Shown: in pieces, positions 18,668-30,550 of the stretch
How the letters are laid out: each line of letters begins with the position of its first letter
Numbering within the stretch: the first letter of the stretch is position 1
Source of the DNA: Sphaerospermopsis torques-reginae ITEP-024
GTDB lineage: Bacteria > Cyanobacteriota > Cyanobacteriia > Cyanobacteriales > Nostocaceae
Assembly (NCBI RefSeq): GCF_019598945.1
Contig: NZ_CP080598.1
Coordinates: 1,302,001 to 1,366,000, forward strand
Length of the DNA: 64,000 bases
Direction: 5' to 3'
Program-made: the position numbers and the translations under genes
The notes under the pieces: model-generated
The model's input: only the letters and a program-made list of their open reading frames with translations
Told to the model about the DNA's origin: nothing
Databases searched by the model: none

Positions 18668-18733
18668 AGATCCCCGACTTCTTGATTAAATCTTTTCTAT
18701 AAATTCTGATTTTTTCTCAGAAGTCGGGGATCT
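18668..18733. repeat. Perfect 15-bp inverted repeat between kdpA and kdpB (operon 1)
   Basis: AGATCCCCGACTTCT (18668-18682) and AGAAGTCGGGGATCT (18719-18733) can form a strong hairpin with a 36-nt loop in the operon mRNA. A degenerate relative lies near 32857-32927, so this is a dispersed palindrome. It could modulate the kdpA:kdpB expression ratio. Confidence 0.75.
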
Positions 18734-18738
18734 GAAGT

Positions 18739-20418
18739 TTATTTAGCAAGTAAAAACCATTCAGCAATCGGACCCAAAACTAATACCGGAAAGAAAGTTA
18801 ACGCCCCTAGAATTAAAATTACTCCCCCTGTAACTCCAGTAAATAAAGCAGTGTCAGTTCTCAAAGTACCTGCGGTTATGGGTACTGGTTGTTTTCTAGA
18901 AATACCATCTGCTAATAACAATAATGCGATAATGGGAATATAACGACCGACTAAAATACTGACACTGGTGCTAAGATTCCACCACAGAGTATTATCTGCC
19001 AAACCTTCAAAACCAGAACCATTATTTGCAGCAGCAGAAGCGTATTCATAAACTACTTGAGAAACGCCATGAAATCCTGGGTTATTAATACCTGAAAGCT
19101 GATCAGGAAAGGCAAAAACTATTGCCCAAGGAATCAAAACAGCGAAAGGATGAACTAATAAAACTACACTAGATAAAACTATTTCTTGTTTTTCAATTTT
19201 TCGCCCTAAAAATTCTGGTGTTCTTCCTACCATTAATCCTGTTAGGAATACTGCTAAAATTAAGTAGATAAATAAGTAGGCTGTACCTGTTCCCTGTCCT
19301 CCCCAAATAATTTGTAAAAACAGATTAGAAAGGGTGGAAAATCCCCCCGTAGGCATAAATGAATCTAGCATTCCGTTAACTGCGCCACACATTGTTGCTG
19401 TTGTCATCACTGCCCAAATTGCTGTTTGCGCCCAACCAAATCTTACTTCTTTTCCTTCTAAATTAGGTTGTTGTGAACCTAAGAGGGAATTAACAAGAGG
19501 ATTTCCTTGATATTCACCAATAGCTGTTATTCCTACTAGGAAAACAAAGATAATAAATACCATCGAATATACTAACCATGCTTGTTTGATATTATTAGCA
19601 AATACCCCATAGGTGTAAATCAAAGCTGAGGGAATAGAAATCATTGCCCAAGTTTCTAATAAGTTAGAAAAACCATTGGGATTTTCAAATGGGTGGGCTG
19701 AGTTAACACCAAAAAAACCACCGCCATTTTCGCCAATTTGTTTGATAATTTCAAAATGGGCAACTGGTCCGCGAGCTATAGCTTGTGTTGCTCCTTCTAA
19801 TGTTGTTGCTGTTGCTACTCCTGCTAGAGTTTCCGGTACACCAGACATAATTAATAATAATCCCCCCACCACAGACATAGGTAATAAAATTCGGGTAATT
19901 GATTTGGTTAAATCAATATAAAAATTACCTAATTTTCTACCAGTTAAACCGCGAATAAAGGCAATTCCTACAGCTAAACCTGTAGCGGCTGAGGTGAACA
20001 TTAAAAAACCAATAGCAAAGGTTTGACTGGCATAACTAAAGGTTGTTTCTCCAGAGTAATGTTGTTGATCTGTATTAGTTAAAAACGAAATAGTAGTGTG
20101 TAATGCTAAATCCCAACTCGGTGTTTTTAGTCCTGTAGGATTAAGTGGTAAAAATCCTTGAATCATGAATATACAAAATACCAAAATTGCCATGACCAGA
20201 TTGCTAGAAAGTATGGCTTTTGCATATTGCCAACCCGTCATTTCATCTTCAATATTGACTCCAATTAATTTGTAAATTATTCTGTCTATGGGATTTAATA
20301 CCTTGTCTAATAATGTTCTTTGTCCTAGAAAAACACAAGCAATATATTTTCCTAGTAAGGGCGTGGTGGCAATAACAATTATTAATGTCAATGCTATTTG
20401 TAATAAACCTTGTATCAT
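18739..20418 (-). CDS. kdpA: K+-transporting ATPase K+-binding subunit KdpA, operon 1
   Basis: Channel-like subunit that binds and translocates K+. 559 aa with about ten membrane helices. Four selectivity-loop regions are recognisable: [13 protein letters not shown], the [19 protein letters not shown] loop, [11 protein letters not shown] and the [17 protein letters not shown] loop. It is the first gene of the minus-strand operon kdpABFCD. The start is ATG 20418. The promoter should lie in the gap to 21872, next to a repeat element at 20465-20618. Confidence 0.97.
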   Translation of the reverse strand: MIQGLLQIALTLIIVIATTPLLGKYIACVFLGQRTLLDKVLNPIDRIIYKLIGVNIEDEMTGWQYAKAILSSNLVMAILVFCIFMIQGFLPLNPTGLKTPSWDLALHTTISFLTNTDQQHYSGETTFSYASQTFAIGFLMFTSAATGLAVGIAFIRGLTGRKLGNFYIDLTKSITRILLPMSVVGGLLLIMSGVPETLAGVATATTLEGATQAIARGPVAHFEIIKQIGENGGGFFGVNSAHPFENPNGFSNLLETWAMISIPSALIYTYGVFANNIKQAWLVYSMVFIIFVFLVGITAIGEYQGNPLVNSLLGSQQPNLEGKEVRFGWAQTAIWAVMTTATMCGAVNGMLDSFMPTGGFSTLSNLFLQIIWGGQGTGTAYLFIYLILAVFLTGLMVGRTPEFLGRKIEKQEIVLSSVVLLVHPFAVLIPWAIVFAFPDQLSGINNPGFHGVSQVVYEYASAAANNGSGFEGLADNTLWWNLSTSVSILVGRYIPIIALLLLADGISRKQPVPITAGTLRTDTALFTGVTGGVILILGALTFFPVLVLGPIAEWFLLAK

Positions 20419-20464
20419 GAATGATTAAAACTCCTTAAAGACTAAATTAAATAGCTGTGATCTG

Positions 20465-20618
20465 GGGAGCATCCCAATTAAAAAAATGAACACAGCGATA
20501 CTAAAAACTCTCTTAAACCTTCTTACCTTTGTGTCCTTTGCGTTCTTTGCGGTTCAATCGTATCAAGTAGTAATTTCAAGATTCCAAAACAATAAACTTA
20601 CACATTTGGGATACTCCC
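20465..20618 (-). mobile_element. MITE-like repeat family B, copy 2 (154 bp)
   Basis: Ends GGGAGCATCCCAA (20465-20477) and TTGGGATACTCCC (20606-20618) are inverted repeats with one mismatch. The reverse complement matches 8792-8969 at both ends. It begins 47 bp upstream of kdpA, in the place where the operon promoter or leader would be. Confidence 0.75.
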
Positions 20619-20885
20619 GTGATCTGGGCTTGATGAATTTATATGATTATTGATTTTGAGGTAGAAAACAAGGGATACAAGGATATAAAAAATGTTTATT
20701 TTTTCTATTTATGTGTTTATTGCCAGGTATATATCATTGTTTAGGGTGTTTAGTTAAAATCTAAACGCTACAGCAGAAGTCAGGAGTCAGAAGTAAAAGG
20801 GATCGTTTTTCTATAAAATGTAAATTAATGTCGTGATTTCAGTTAGGTGCAAAATGAGAAATTTACAACTTAAATTATTAACTAA
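20619..20885. other. AT-rich gap, nothing recognised
   Basis: Contains only a degenerate AGTCAGGAGTCAG repeat near 20780; no gene or structured RNA seen. Confidence 0.5.
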
Positions 20886-21245
20886 TCAATTACATTGATT
20901 TTAGCTCTCCGTTCTGTCGCTGCTGGTGCATCTTGGTGGGATGAAATAGCAACTCAAGAAATTCGTTCTTCCTTGACTTTAAATTCTGCTCATTTATCTT
21001 CAGAACATAACGTTAAAACTCTCAATCCTCTCACCCATCGAGAAATAGAAATTCTCCAACTTTTAGCAGCAGGAAAAACTAATCATCAAATAGCGGAAAT
21101 TCTGTATATTACCACTGGTACTGTGAGGGTTCATGTTCATGCAATTTTACATAAATTGGGAGTTGACGATCGCCAGACTGCTGTTACCGTAGGTTTACAA
21201 AAACAGTTAATTAGTCCTCCAATAAGAATTCACGAGTCAAGATAA
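20886..21245 (+). pseudogene. C-terminal remnant of a NarL/FixJ-type response regulator
   Basis: The reading frame opens after a stop at 20883 and has no good ATG (TTG at 20895 only). It starts in the last helix of a receiver domain (LALRSVAAGASW) and continues into an intact LuxR-type HTH: LTHREIEILQLLAAGKTNHQIAEIL and TVRVHVHAILHKLGVDDR. The phospho-acceptor half of the receiver is missing, so this looks like a 5'-deleted gene. It lies between the two divergent kdp operons. An expressed HTH-only protein cannot be excluded. Confidence 0.75.
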
Positions 21246-21871
21246 TGTAAAATCAAAAATCAATAATAGTATAAGTAAAAACCAGTATATTTTTATTGAA
21301 AATCTCTGTGTGCTAACATATCTAATCTGGCAATATATTGCACAACTCATCATTTTCACCAAAATTCTGAAATATAGAATATAATCATCAGCTAACCTCT
21401 ACGGTTAGCAGCAAATATATTGACAAGTGTAATCCTATACTATAAACCAATGAGTATGTAATAAAATTATGATCGAAACAATTAGGTCTAAAACCGGACT
21501 TCGTACCGCTACGCTAATGCCTTTAAAGGCGAAAATTTGTGGGAGTGGGGTATAAATCTCTGTTACAAAAAAGGACTCCTATCTTCTCCCTCCTGCCTTC
21601 GTTATGAGTTTTTGTATGATTGAAAGCATAAACTTGCGGAATCTAATGTATAAATAGATAACTCTAACCAGCAAAATAGATGATTAAGAATAAAATTGAA
21701 ATATTCTTAAATACAAATTCAACAAACATCCAGAAACGAGTGCAACAAGATTGATAAATTGAGGTGATATTAAGACATCATCCAATCTTAGCAATCAAAT
21801 TTACCAGTAGTTTAGGTATTATTTTTCAAAATTGACTGGCTATAACTTCAGTGTAATCGAGTAATAAATAA
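21246..21871. other. Upstream region of the second kdp operon
   Basis: 626 bp without a gene. A perfect hairpin GCTAACC-TCTAC-GGTTAGC lies at 21393-21411, not followed by a T-run. A GC-richer block around 21498-21535 resembles small dispersed repeats. I do not see a c-di-AMP (ydaO) riboswitch core. Confidence 0.5.
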
Positions 21872-23672
<1,801 letters not shown>

Positions 23673-23677
23673 TTCCT

Positions 23678-25786
23678 ATGAACTCTGCTGCAACTACCCC
23701 AAGACCTAAATCTTCTCGTCCCCGTCCTAGCGATCGCCGTCTCAAACGTAAAAAAACACGGCGAATTAGTACCAAAGGACTCTACATCAGGGCAATTAGA
23801 GATGCCTTTGTTAAGTTACATCCCCAATATGCCATTAAAAATCCCATCATGTTTTTGGTGTGGTTGGGAACAATCATTACCCTAGCCGCCACAATTTATC
23901 CCCCCATATTTGGACCCGTCACCCAGAAAAACCCCCAGCTTTTCAACGGTTTAGTCACAATTATCTTATTTTTCACTGTGCTTTTTGCCAATTTCGCCGA
24001 AGCATTGGCACAAGGAAGAGGTAAAGCCCAAGCTGATGCTTTACGATCTACCCGTTCAGAAACCATCGCCAAAAAAATTGTCGTTGATGGCACAATCACA
24101 GAAATCCCTTCTACTGACCTTAAAAAAGGTGATACCGTCTACGTTGTTGCCGGTGATATCATCCCCGCAGATGGGGAAGTAATATTGGGTGTCGCTTCTG
24201 TTGATGAATCAGCCATTACCGGTGAATCTGCACCAGTCCTTAAAGAATCAGGTTCAGATGTTGCCAGTTCTGTTACTGGTGGTACGCGCATCATCTCCGA
24301 TGAGTTAATCATCCGTATTACTGCTGACCCCGGTAAAGGATTTATTGACCGGATGATCAACTTAGTAGAAGGGGCAGAACGCACTAAAACACCTAATGAA
24401 ATTGCTTTAACCATTTTGCTGTCAGTGCTGACCCTAGCCTTTTTATTTGTGGTCGCAACCCTGCCCGCCTTTGCCTATTATGTCAACAGTCCCGTTAGCG
24501 TTACCGTATTAATTGCCCTGTTGGTAGCACTTATCCCTACTACAATTGGCAGTTTACTTAGTGCTATTGGTATTGCAGGTATGGATAGAGTCGCCCAATT
24601 TAACATTATTGCTACTTCAGGACGGGCAGTGGAAGCCTGTGGAGATATCAATACTTTAGTTTTGGATAAAACAGGTACAATCACTCTGGGAAACCGATTA
24701 GCAGAAGCTTTTATCCCCATCAACGGTCACTCAATGGTGGAAATTGCTAATGTGGCTTTAGCAGCTAGTATCTTTGACGATACTCCAGAAGGTCGGTCTA
24801 TTGTCCGACTAGCAGAAAAATTTGGCGCAAAATTTGATGTAGACCGCAAACAAGCCCAAGGAATAGAATTTTCCGCCAAAACCCGCATGAGTGGTACTAA
24901 CTTTCCTGGTGGACATGAGGCGCGAAAAGGTGCGGTGGGAGCAATTAAAGGCTTTGTTCGTTCTCGCAATGGACGGGAAACCCCAGAATTAGATACTGCT
25001 TATGAGGAAGTTTCTCATCAAGGAGGTACGCCTTTAGCTGTTTGTCTCGATAATGAAATCTATGGGGTGATTTATCTCAAAGATATTGTTAAACCCGGTA
25101 TCCGCGAACGTTTTGAGCAACTGCGGCGCATGGGAGTGCGTACCGTGATGTTAACTGGAGATAACCGCATCACTGCCTATGTTATTGCTAAAGAAGCGGG
25201 AGTAGATGAATTTATCGCCGAAGCTACACCAGAAGATAAAATCAGCGTCATTCAAGGGGAACAAGCAGAAGGTAAATTGGTGGCCATGACAGGAGATGGA
25301 ACTAATGACGCTCCTGCTTTGGCACAGGCTAATGTTGGTGTAGCCATGAATACAGGGACTCAAGCTGCTAAGGAAGCTGCTAATATGGTGGATTTGGATT
25401 CTGATCCTACCAAACTTATTGATATCGTCAGTATTGGTAAACAATTATTGATTACTCGTGGGGCATTGACGACATTTTCCATTGCTAATGATATTGCTAA
25501 ATATTTTGCCATTATCCCGGTAATTTTTGCCGCTGCTAATTTACAAAGCTTGAATATTATGAAGTTAACCAGTGTTAATTCAGCGGTATTGTCGGCACTG
25601 ATTTATAATGCTTTGATTATTCCGGTTTTGATTCCTTTAGCATTGAAGGGTGTCAAATTTCGACCTTTGACTGCTAATCAACTTCTGCAACGCAATCTTT
25701 TTCTTTATGGCTTAGGTGGGGTGATTGCTCCATTTATTGCTATTAAATTCATAGATATGTTAATTACAGTTGTTGGTTTAGCTTAA
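23678..25786 (+). CDS. kdpB: K+-transporting P-type ATPase KdpB, operon 2
   Basis: Second KdpB with complete motifs: [24 protein letters not shown], phosphorylation site D330-K-T-G-T-I, KTRMSG, MLTGDN and [16 protein letters not shown] place the start at ATG 23678; the open frame extends upstream to a TTG at 23624, but that extension is encoded by tandem repeats and has no counterpart in the other KdpB. The basic, Pro/Arg-rich N-terminus (residues ~5-35) is longer than in copy 1. 702 aa. Confidence 0.96.
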   Translation: MNSAATTPRPKSSRPRPSDRRLKRKKTRRISTKGLYIRAIRDAFVKLHPQYAIKNPIMFLVWLGTIITLAATIYPPIFGPVTQKNPQLFNGLVTIILFFTVLFANFAEALAQGRGKAQADALRSTRSETIAKKIVVDGTITEIPSTDLKKGDTVYVVAGDIIPADGEVILGVASVDESAITGESAPVLKESGSDVASSVTGGTRIISDELIIRITADPGKGFIDRMINLVEGAERTKTPNEIALTILLSVLTLAFLFVVATLPAFAYYVNSPVSVTVLIALLVALIPTTIGSLLSAIGIAGMDRVAQFNIIATSGRAVEACGDINTLVLDKTGTITLGNRLAEAFIPINGHSMVEIANVALAASIFDDTPEGRSIVRLAEKFGAKFDVDRKQAQGIEFSAKTRMSGTNFPGGHEARKGAVGAIKGFVRSRNGRETPELDTAYEEVSHQGGTPLAVCLDNEIYGVIYLKDIVKPGIRERFEQLRRMGVRTVMLTGDNRITAYVIAKEAGVDEFIAEATPEDKISVIQGEQAEGKLVAMTGDGTNDAPALAQANVGVAMNTGTQAAKEAANMVDLDSDPTKLIDIVSIGKQLLITRGALTTFSIANDIAKYFAIIPVIFAAANLQSLNIMKLTSVNSAVLSALIYNALIIPVLIPLALKGVKFRPLTANQLLQRNLFLYGLGGVIAPFIAIKFIDMLITVVGLA

Positions 25787-25999
25787 TCGGTGACTGGTGA
25801 CTGGTGACTGTTGACTGGGGAAGAAAATTTTAGATTTTAGATTTTAGATTTTAGATTGGAATTGACAAAAACAATCCAAAATCCAAAATCCAAAATCCTT
25901 TCATTGAATTACCAATTACCAATTACCAATTACCAATTACCAATTACCAATTTAAAATCCAAAATCCAAAATCCAAAATCTAAAATCTAAAATTAAATT
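25787..25999. repeat. Block of four different STRRs in place of kdpF, operon 2
   Basis: In order: GGTGACT units (25789-25812), TTTTAGA units (25828-25855), AATCCAA units (25873-25899), ATTACCA units (25912-25950) and AATCCAA/AATCTAA units (25953-25993). No open frame for the small PERF-ending subunit remains between kdpB and kdpC. Confidence 0.9.
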
Positions 26000-26602
26000 A
26001 TGGTGTTGATTAGAGAAACTATCCGTGCTATGCGGATGATTTTATTACTTTGGTTGTTAACAGCAATTATTTATCCTTTGGCAATATTAGGGTTTGGTCA
26101 GTTGGCATTCCCTTCTTCAGCTAATGGTAGTATTGTTTTAAATATAGATGCTCAAGCCATAGGTTCATCTTTGATTGGTCAAGTTTTTACATCAGATAAA
26201 TATTTTCACACCCGTCCCAGTGCGGTAAGATATAGTCAAGGTAGCAAAGCCAGACCAACTGGTATATCTGGCGGTAGTAATCTTGCTCCTAGTAATTCAG
26301 AACTAACTAATAGAATTATTAAAGAAGCAACTCAATTTGAAGATGAGAATATACAACCAGTAGCTGATTTAATTTACACCTCTGGTTCTGGTTTAGACCC
26401 CCATATTTCTTTGAAAGCCACACGACAACAGTTAACAAGAGTCACACAGGCGCGGGGTATCAAAGAATCTGATATCATCCCTTTAATTAATAAGTATACT
26501 GATGGCAGATTTTTGGGTATTTTTGGTGAACCAGGAGTTAATGTTTTACGTTTAAATTATGCTCTTGATCTACAAGAAATCAACCTTCAGCAAAATCAAT
26601 AA
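26000..26602 (+). CDS. kdpC: K+-transporting ATPase subunit KdpC, operon 2
   Basis: Second KdpC, 200 aa. N-terminal membrane helix MILLLWLLTAIIYPLAILGFG, then GSSLIGQVF, YFHTRPSAV, GGSNLAPSN, ADLIYTSGSGLDPHIS and RFLGIFGEPGVNVLRLNYAL. All family motifs are present. It follows kdpB after a 213-bp block of tandem repeats and is the last intact gene of the operon; a kdpD scrap lies ~470 bp further on. Confidence 0.94.
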   Translation: MVLIRETIRAMRMILLLWLLTAIIYPLAILGFGQLAFPSSANGSIVLNIDAQAIGSSLIGQVFTSDKYFHTRPSAVRYSQGSKARPTGISGGSNLAPSNSELTNRIIKEATQFEDENIQPVADLIYTSGSGLDPHISLKATRQQLTRVTQARGIKESDIIPLINKYTDGRFLGIFGEPGVNVLRLNYALDLQEINLQQNQ

Positions 26603-26656
26603 TTAGTTAGGGGTTGCTGAGAAAGTTTTGTCGTGAAGGCATAGGAGTCAGGAGTG

Positions 26657-26762
<106 letters not shown>

Positions 26763-26812
26763 GAGATTTCAAAATTTATTTTCCATCTCTCAAACCCAAC
26801 AAAAGTGTAAGG

Positions 26813-26838
26813 CTTCGCCGTGAGCGTCAGCCGAACGG
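26813..26838. repeat. 26-bp insertion of small dispersed repeat type
   Basis: The related copy at 3466-3776 reads ...GTGCAAGG-TTTTTGAGGC... without interruption, whereas here 26 GC-rich bases (starting CTTCGCCGTGAGCG) separate AAGG from TTTTTGAGG, with GG repeated at both edges. Size and composition fit the small dispersed repeats of Nostoc. Confidence 0.65.
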
Positions 26839-27075
26839 TTTTTGAGGCACAAGACGCTATATCTTTGCACCTACTTTCCTGTTTATCCACCTCCAACCTT
26901 TGATTTATCTGGGTTTTGGGTTTTTTCAGCAAACCCTAGTTATCAGTTATCAGTTGCAAAAGGCACTCATGCAAAAGGCACTCATGCAAAAGTTCAACGG
27001 CGAATATAATTCGCTACTACATAATCAAAGTCCACCGGAGTGGACTTGATGAAAGAACCCGCGCAGCAGGGTTTC

Positions 27076-27207
27076 GTCTGTATAGCCGCGATTTATAATC
27101 TCATTGGTGAGAGTAGGCGTTATCGTTGGGAAATTCTGCTGAAAGGTTCTTTAATTCAAAAGTTGGTGGGTTTGCTCAAAAATATTGATTTACATATTAT
27201 TGCTATA
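27076..27207 (+). pseudogene. kdpD remnant (end of the universal-stress domain)
   Basis: The open stretch ending HIIA reads NLIGESRRYRW...LLKGSLIQKLVGLL...IDLHIIA and aligns with the last ~45 residues of the minus-strand KdpD (QIVIGESQQPRWKRFIKGSF...DKKIDLHIIA). The rest of kdpD is absent and the frame runs on to an unrelated end. It lies downstream of kdpC of operon 2, in the same relative place that intact kdpD has in operon 1, so it appears to be the relic of a second kdpD. Confidence 0.75.
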
Positions 27208-27228
27208 GGACTCATATTTGATTTTTGA

Positions 27229-27977
27229 AAAAAAATCCGTACACCTAAATTTTCTGAAACCCTTTTGCCTATTACCTTTTGCGTTTTATCTGACTACGCA
27301 AACAATTTCAAATATCAAATATTATTCCTATACTGGGAAAAATTAAAAATTTAAAAGTCAGGAGTCAGTCGTAGGGGCAACCTCCTGTGGTTGCCCTCTT
27401 GAGTAGAAGTCAGGAGTCAGGAATCAGAATATAGCGTTTCCCAGTCTAATGAAGTACACACCAATTTATTCACTGTTCCGTGTTAAGAGTTCCCTGTTCC
27501 CTAAAACGAAAAAACTTTGTACCTCACTAGCATGGGAATGGCTATAATTGTTAAGTACCTAGGGGTTGCTGAGAAAGTCTTGTCGTGATGACAGGTGACA
27601 GGTGACAGTTTCAAGAGTTGGATAGGAACGATTTTTCCTTTGAGTAGGAATTAAATGCAAGGTTTTTAAGTTTCCACCCCGTAAAAGCTTGCACTTTTTG
27701 AAAGTCAAAATAGCTAAAAACCTTTACCTGTAAAGTTTTCGGATTTATTCAGCAAGCCCTAAGTACCTAAGCAAAATTAAGTCAACATATTGAGTGAAAA
27801 CAAAAATGTCTGTTTTCCTTAATTCCTATTCCCTGATCATTCCACTGCCAAATATAAAATTTATTTTGCACGACTACTTAAATCAGGACTTAACAGATTC
27901 ACGATTTTATAAATGATTTTCATCAAGGTAACATTTAAGTTAAACTATCTGTTGCAATCACACCAAAATCTCTGTAA
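27229..27977. other. Gene-free repeat-rich stretch before anmK
   Basis: Contains scattered GGAGTCA and GGTGACA heptamers and the 200-bp repeat at 27561-27760. No gene seen. Confidence 0.6.
27561..27760 (+). mobile_element. MITE-like repeat family A, copy B, with perfect 8-bp target duplication
   Basis: Begins AGGGGTTGCTGAGAAAG and ends TTCAGCAAGCCCT. The 8 bp AAGTACCT occur on both sides (27553-27560 and 27761-27768). 200 bp, non-coding. The interior is diverged from the other copies. Confidence 0.8.
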
Positions 27978-29144
27978 ATGCACCCGACTCGTGTTGTAGG
28001 TTTAATGAGTGGCACATCTGTGGATGGGATAGATGCTGCCTTGGTAGAAATTGTTGGTACAGATTTGAATCTCAAAGTTGAATTATTAGCCGGGGAAACC
28101 TATCCTTACCCTGCTGAACTAAGAGAAAAAATATTGGCTATCTGTGCCGGTGCGTCTATCTCAATAGCAGAACTGGCAGCCATAGATGATGCGATCGCTG
28201 TCGTTTTTGCCCAGGCTGTCCAAAATATTCAAGTCGGTTATCCCCCAGCCTCCCTTATCGGTTCTCACGGTCAAACTGTTTACCACCGACCACCTCAGCA
28301 GCAATCTCTCGGTTACAGTTTGCAACTTGGTCGGGGTGCTTTAATTTCTCGCCTGACTGGTATTACTACTATTAGTAATTTCCGTGTAGCTGATATTGCT
28401 GTTGGTGGTCATGGTGCGCCTCTTGTTCCTAGAGTTGATGCCTATTTACTCAGTCATCCCCAAGAAGCACGTTGTATTCAAAATATAGGTGGTATTGGTA
28501 ATGTAACTTATCTACCTCCCCGGCGTGATGACTGGCTGGCTCAAATTCGTGGTTGGGATACTGGTCCTGGAAATAGTCTCTTGGATTTGGCTGTACAATA
28601 CTTTACTAATGGTGATAAAAGTTACGATGAAAATGGTAGTTGGGCTGCTAGTGGTAGTCCCTGCTATCCATTGGTAGAAAAATGGCTCAGTCAAGATTAT
28701 TTTCGTTTACCACCCCCTAAATCTACTGGTCGGGAGTTATTTGGTGTAACTTATCTACATCAGTGTTTACAGGACTGCCAAGCCTACCAACTTAGTCCCG
28801 CAGATGTGTTGGCAACAATTACAGAACTCACAGCTGCTTCGATTGTTAATAGTTACCGTGCTTTTTTACCGCAAATGCCAGAACGGGTATTATTATGTGG
28901 GGGCGGTAGTCAGAATCTTTACTTAAAACACAGGTTAGAGTTATTGTTGAGATCAGTAAAAGTTTTAACTACAGATGAAGTCGGTTTAAGTGCAACGTTT
29001 AAAGAAGCGATCGCTTTCGCTGTTTTAGCCTACTGGAGACAGTTAGGTCTTTCTGGTAATTTACGCGTTGCAACTGGAGCAGATCAAGAAGTGGTTTTAG
29101 GAGAAATACATCAGGTGAGAGCTTGTCCTAAGTTGACAATTTAA
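27978..29144 (+). CDS. anmK: Anhydro-N-acetylmuramic acid kinase
   Basis: Phosphorylates and opens 1,6-anhydro-MurNAc released during peptidoglycan turnover, giving MurNAc-6-phosphate. The family signature [20 protein letters not shown] opens the protein. [10 protein letters not shown] (~95-104), [21 protein letters not shown], the phosphate loop [25 protein letters not shown] and LLCGGGSQN complete it. 388 aa, normal length. ATG start. No recycling partner genes adjoin it. Confidence 0.96.
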   Translation: MHPTRVVGLMSGTSVDGIDAALVEIVGTDLNLKVELLAGETYPYPAELREKILAICAGASISIAELAAIDDAIAVVFAQAVQNIQVGYPPASLIGSHGQTVYHRPPQQQSLGYSLQLGRGALISRLTGITTISNFRVADIAVGGHGAPLVPRVDAYLLSHPQEARCIQNIGGIGNVTYLPPRRDDWLAQIRGWDTGPGNSLLDLAVQYFTNGDKSYDENGSWAASGSPCYPLVEKWLSQDYFRLPPPKSTGRELFGVTYLHQCLQDCQAYQLSPADVLATITELTAASIVNSYRAFLPQMPERVLLCGGGSQNLYLKHRLELLLRSVKVLTTDEVGLSATFKEAIAFAVLAYWRQLGLSGNLRVATGADQEVVLGEIHQVRACPKLTI

Positions 29145-29146
29145 TA

Positions 29147-29370
29147 GACAAACCTGTACACTCATAAACAAACCTATGAGTGACTTTATGTTTAAACCTC
29201 ATGAATTTGCTAAAAAAATCGGAGTTTCAGTCAAGACCTTGCAAAGATGGGATGTTGAAGGAAGACTTCCAGCCAAAAGAACATTGTCGGGGCATCGTTT
29301 TTATACTGAAGATGATTTACTGATTACCCAGGGATTAAAACCTGTAGACTCAAATTGACAAACCTGTACA
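29147..29370. repeat. Direct repeats GACAAACCTGTACA flanking the tnpA stub
   Basis: The 14-bp sequence is at 29147-29160 and again at 29357-29370; the core ACAAACCT also occurs at 29168-29175. The first lies before the stub's start, the second overlaps its stop. They could be binding sites for the encoded HTH domain or scars of element ends. Confidence 0.65.
29176..29358 (+). pseudogene. IS607-type TnpA stub: MerR-like HTH only
   Basis: 60 residues beginning near FKPHEFAKKIGVSVKTLQRW and continuing to GHRFYTEDDLL, the DNA-binding domain that precedes the serine-recombinase domain in IS607 TnpA. The catalytic domain (YCRVS motif) is completely absent; the frame ends shortly after the HTH at the second 14-bp direct repeat. 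It is either a deletion remnant or a stand-alone HTH protein. tnpB follows 61 bp downstream. Confidence 0.75.
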
Positions 29371-29419
29371 AGATATGTCAGTTTTAGACAGCAAAGAAAT
29401 ACAGTGTTGAGGTCGAGCA

Positions 29420-30501
29420 ATGCTTTTATCTATCAAAACAAAACTCAAGTTAAACAAAACCCAGGAAATATTCATGGCTAAACACGCTGGTATAGCAAGG
29501 TTTACCTATAATTGGGGTTTAGCTACTTGGCAGGATTTGTATAAAGATGGATTAAAGCCAAACAAATATATGCTCAAAAAATTCTTTAATAACCATGTAA
29601 AACCTGAATTGGCATGGATTAAAGAAAAAGGTATTTGTCAGAAAATCACTCAATACGCCTTTGATAGTTTAGGTGAGGCTTTCCAGAGATTTTTTAAAGG
29701 ACAGTCTAAATATCCCAACTTCAAAAAGAAAGGGAAAAATGATAGTTTTACAATTGATAATGGTGGTAAACCAATTCCTGTAGGTGGTACATCAATAAAA
29801 CTACCAACAATTGGATGGGTAAAAACTTATGAAGGATTACCTCACACCACCTGCAAAAGTATTACTATTTCCAGGACTGCTGATAGCTGGTACATAGCCT
29901 TTTCTTATGAACAAGAATGTCAGCCAACTATTAAAAAACATGATGCTGTTGGTGTTGATTTGGGAGTAAAGGAACTAGCTACACTAAGCACTGGTGTTAC
30001 TATTTGCTAATCCTAAACACTACAAACAGAACTCTAGCTAAACTGCAAAGATTATCTAATATCTACTCTAGAAAGGCTAAAGGTTCAAGCAATAAGCATA
30101 AAGCCAAAATTAAACTAGCTAGACATCATGCGAGAATAGCAAACCTGAGAAAAGATACTCTTCACCAAATCACTACTTACTTATGCAAAAACCACGCTCA
30201 GATAGTAGTAGAAGATTTGAATGTTTCAGGGATGTTATCAAACCATAAATTAGCCCAAGCAATAGCTGATTGTGGGTTTCATGAGTTTAAGCGTCAGCTA
30301 GAATATAAAGCTAAAAAGTTTGGTTGTGAAATTATAATTGCTGATAGATTTTATCCATCAAGTAAAACCTGTTCTCACTGTGGACATAGAAAAGATAGTC
30401 TTTCTTTATCTGAAAGAATTTATCACTGCGAGAACTGTAGTTTTGAGATGGATAGGGATCTGAATGCTGCAATTAATTTATCGCGTTTGGCTAAAGCGTG
30501 A
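29420..30501 (+). pseudogene. TnpB (RuvC-like RNA-guided nuclease family), frame-broken
   Basis: The first part (29420-30010) has the N-terminal TnpB region and the first RuvC motif GVDLGVKELA (Asp180). The second part (30004-30501, frame +2) resumes at TLAKLQRL and holds IVVEDLNVSGML (catalytic Glu), the zinc ribbon CSHCGHRK...CENC and DRDLNAAINLS (last RuvC Asp). Between them the expected ANPKHYK is readable in the third frame at 30006-30026, so two small indels are needed to explain the break. All catalytic residues survive, but on separate frames. Confidence 0.88.
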
Positions 30502-30550
30502 AAGTCTACCGAGGGATAACTGCTCCCATGCTCCCGTTGAAGTAGAAAGT
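30380..30550 (+). ncRNA. Candidate omega RNA / right end of the tnpB element
   Basis: In IS605/IS607 elements the guide RNA overlaps the end of tnpB and runs to the element's right end. Here the sequence after the stop, GAGGGATAACTGCTCCCATG then CTCCCGTTGAAGTAGAAAG (30511-30549), has a GGGA/TCCC stem and the wording often seen at cyanobacterial tnpB ends. The exact ends are not determined. Confidence 0.45.

Noticed and set aside
21370-21420. TCAGCTAACCTCTACGGTTAGC, which resembles part of a ydaO (c-di-AMP) riboswitch before the second kdp operon
   Set aside because: Only one short match; the conserved GGGGGA and GGGGTGAATC parts are absent, so I treat it as a plain hairpin.
25787-25999. Tandem repeats considered as a CRISPR array
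   Set aside because: Units are 7 bp, directly adjacent and without spacers; there are no cas genes.
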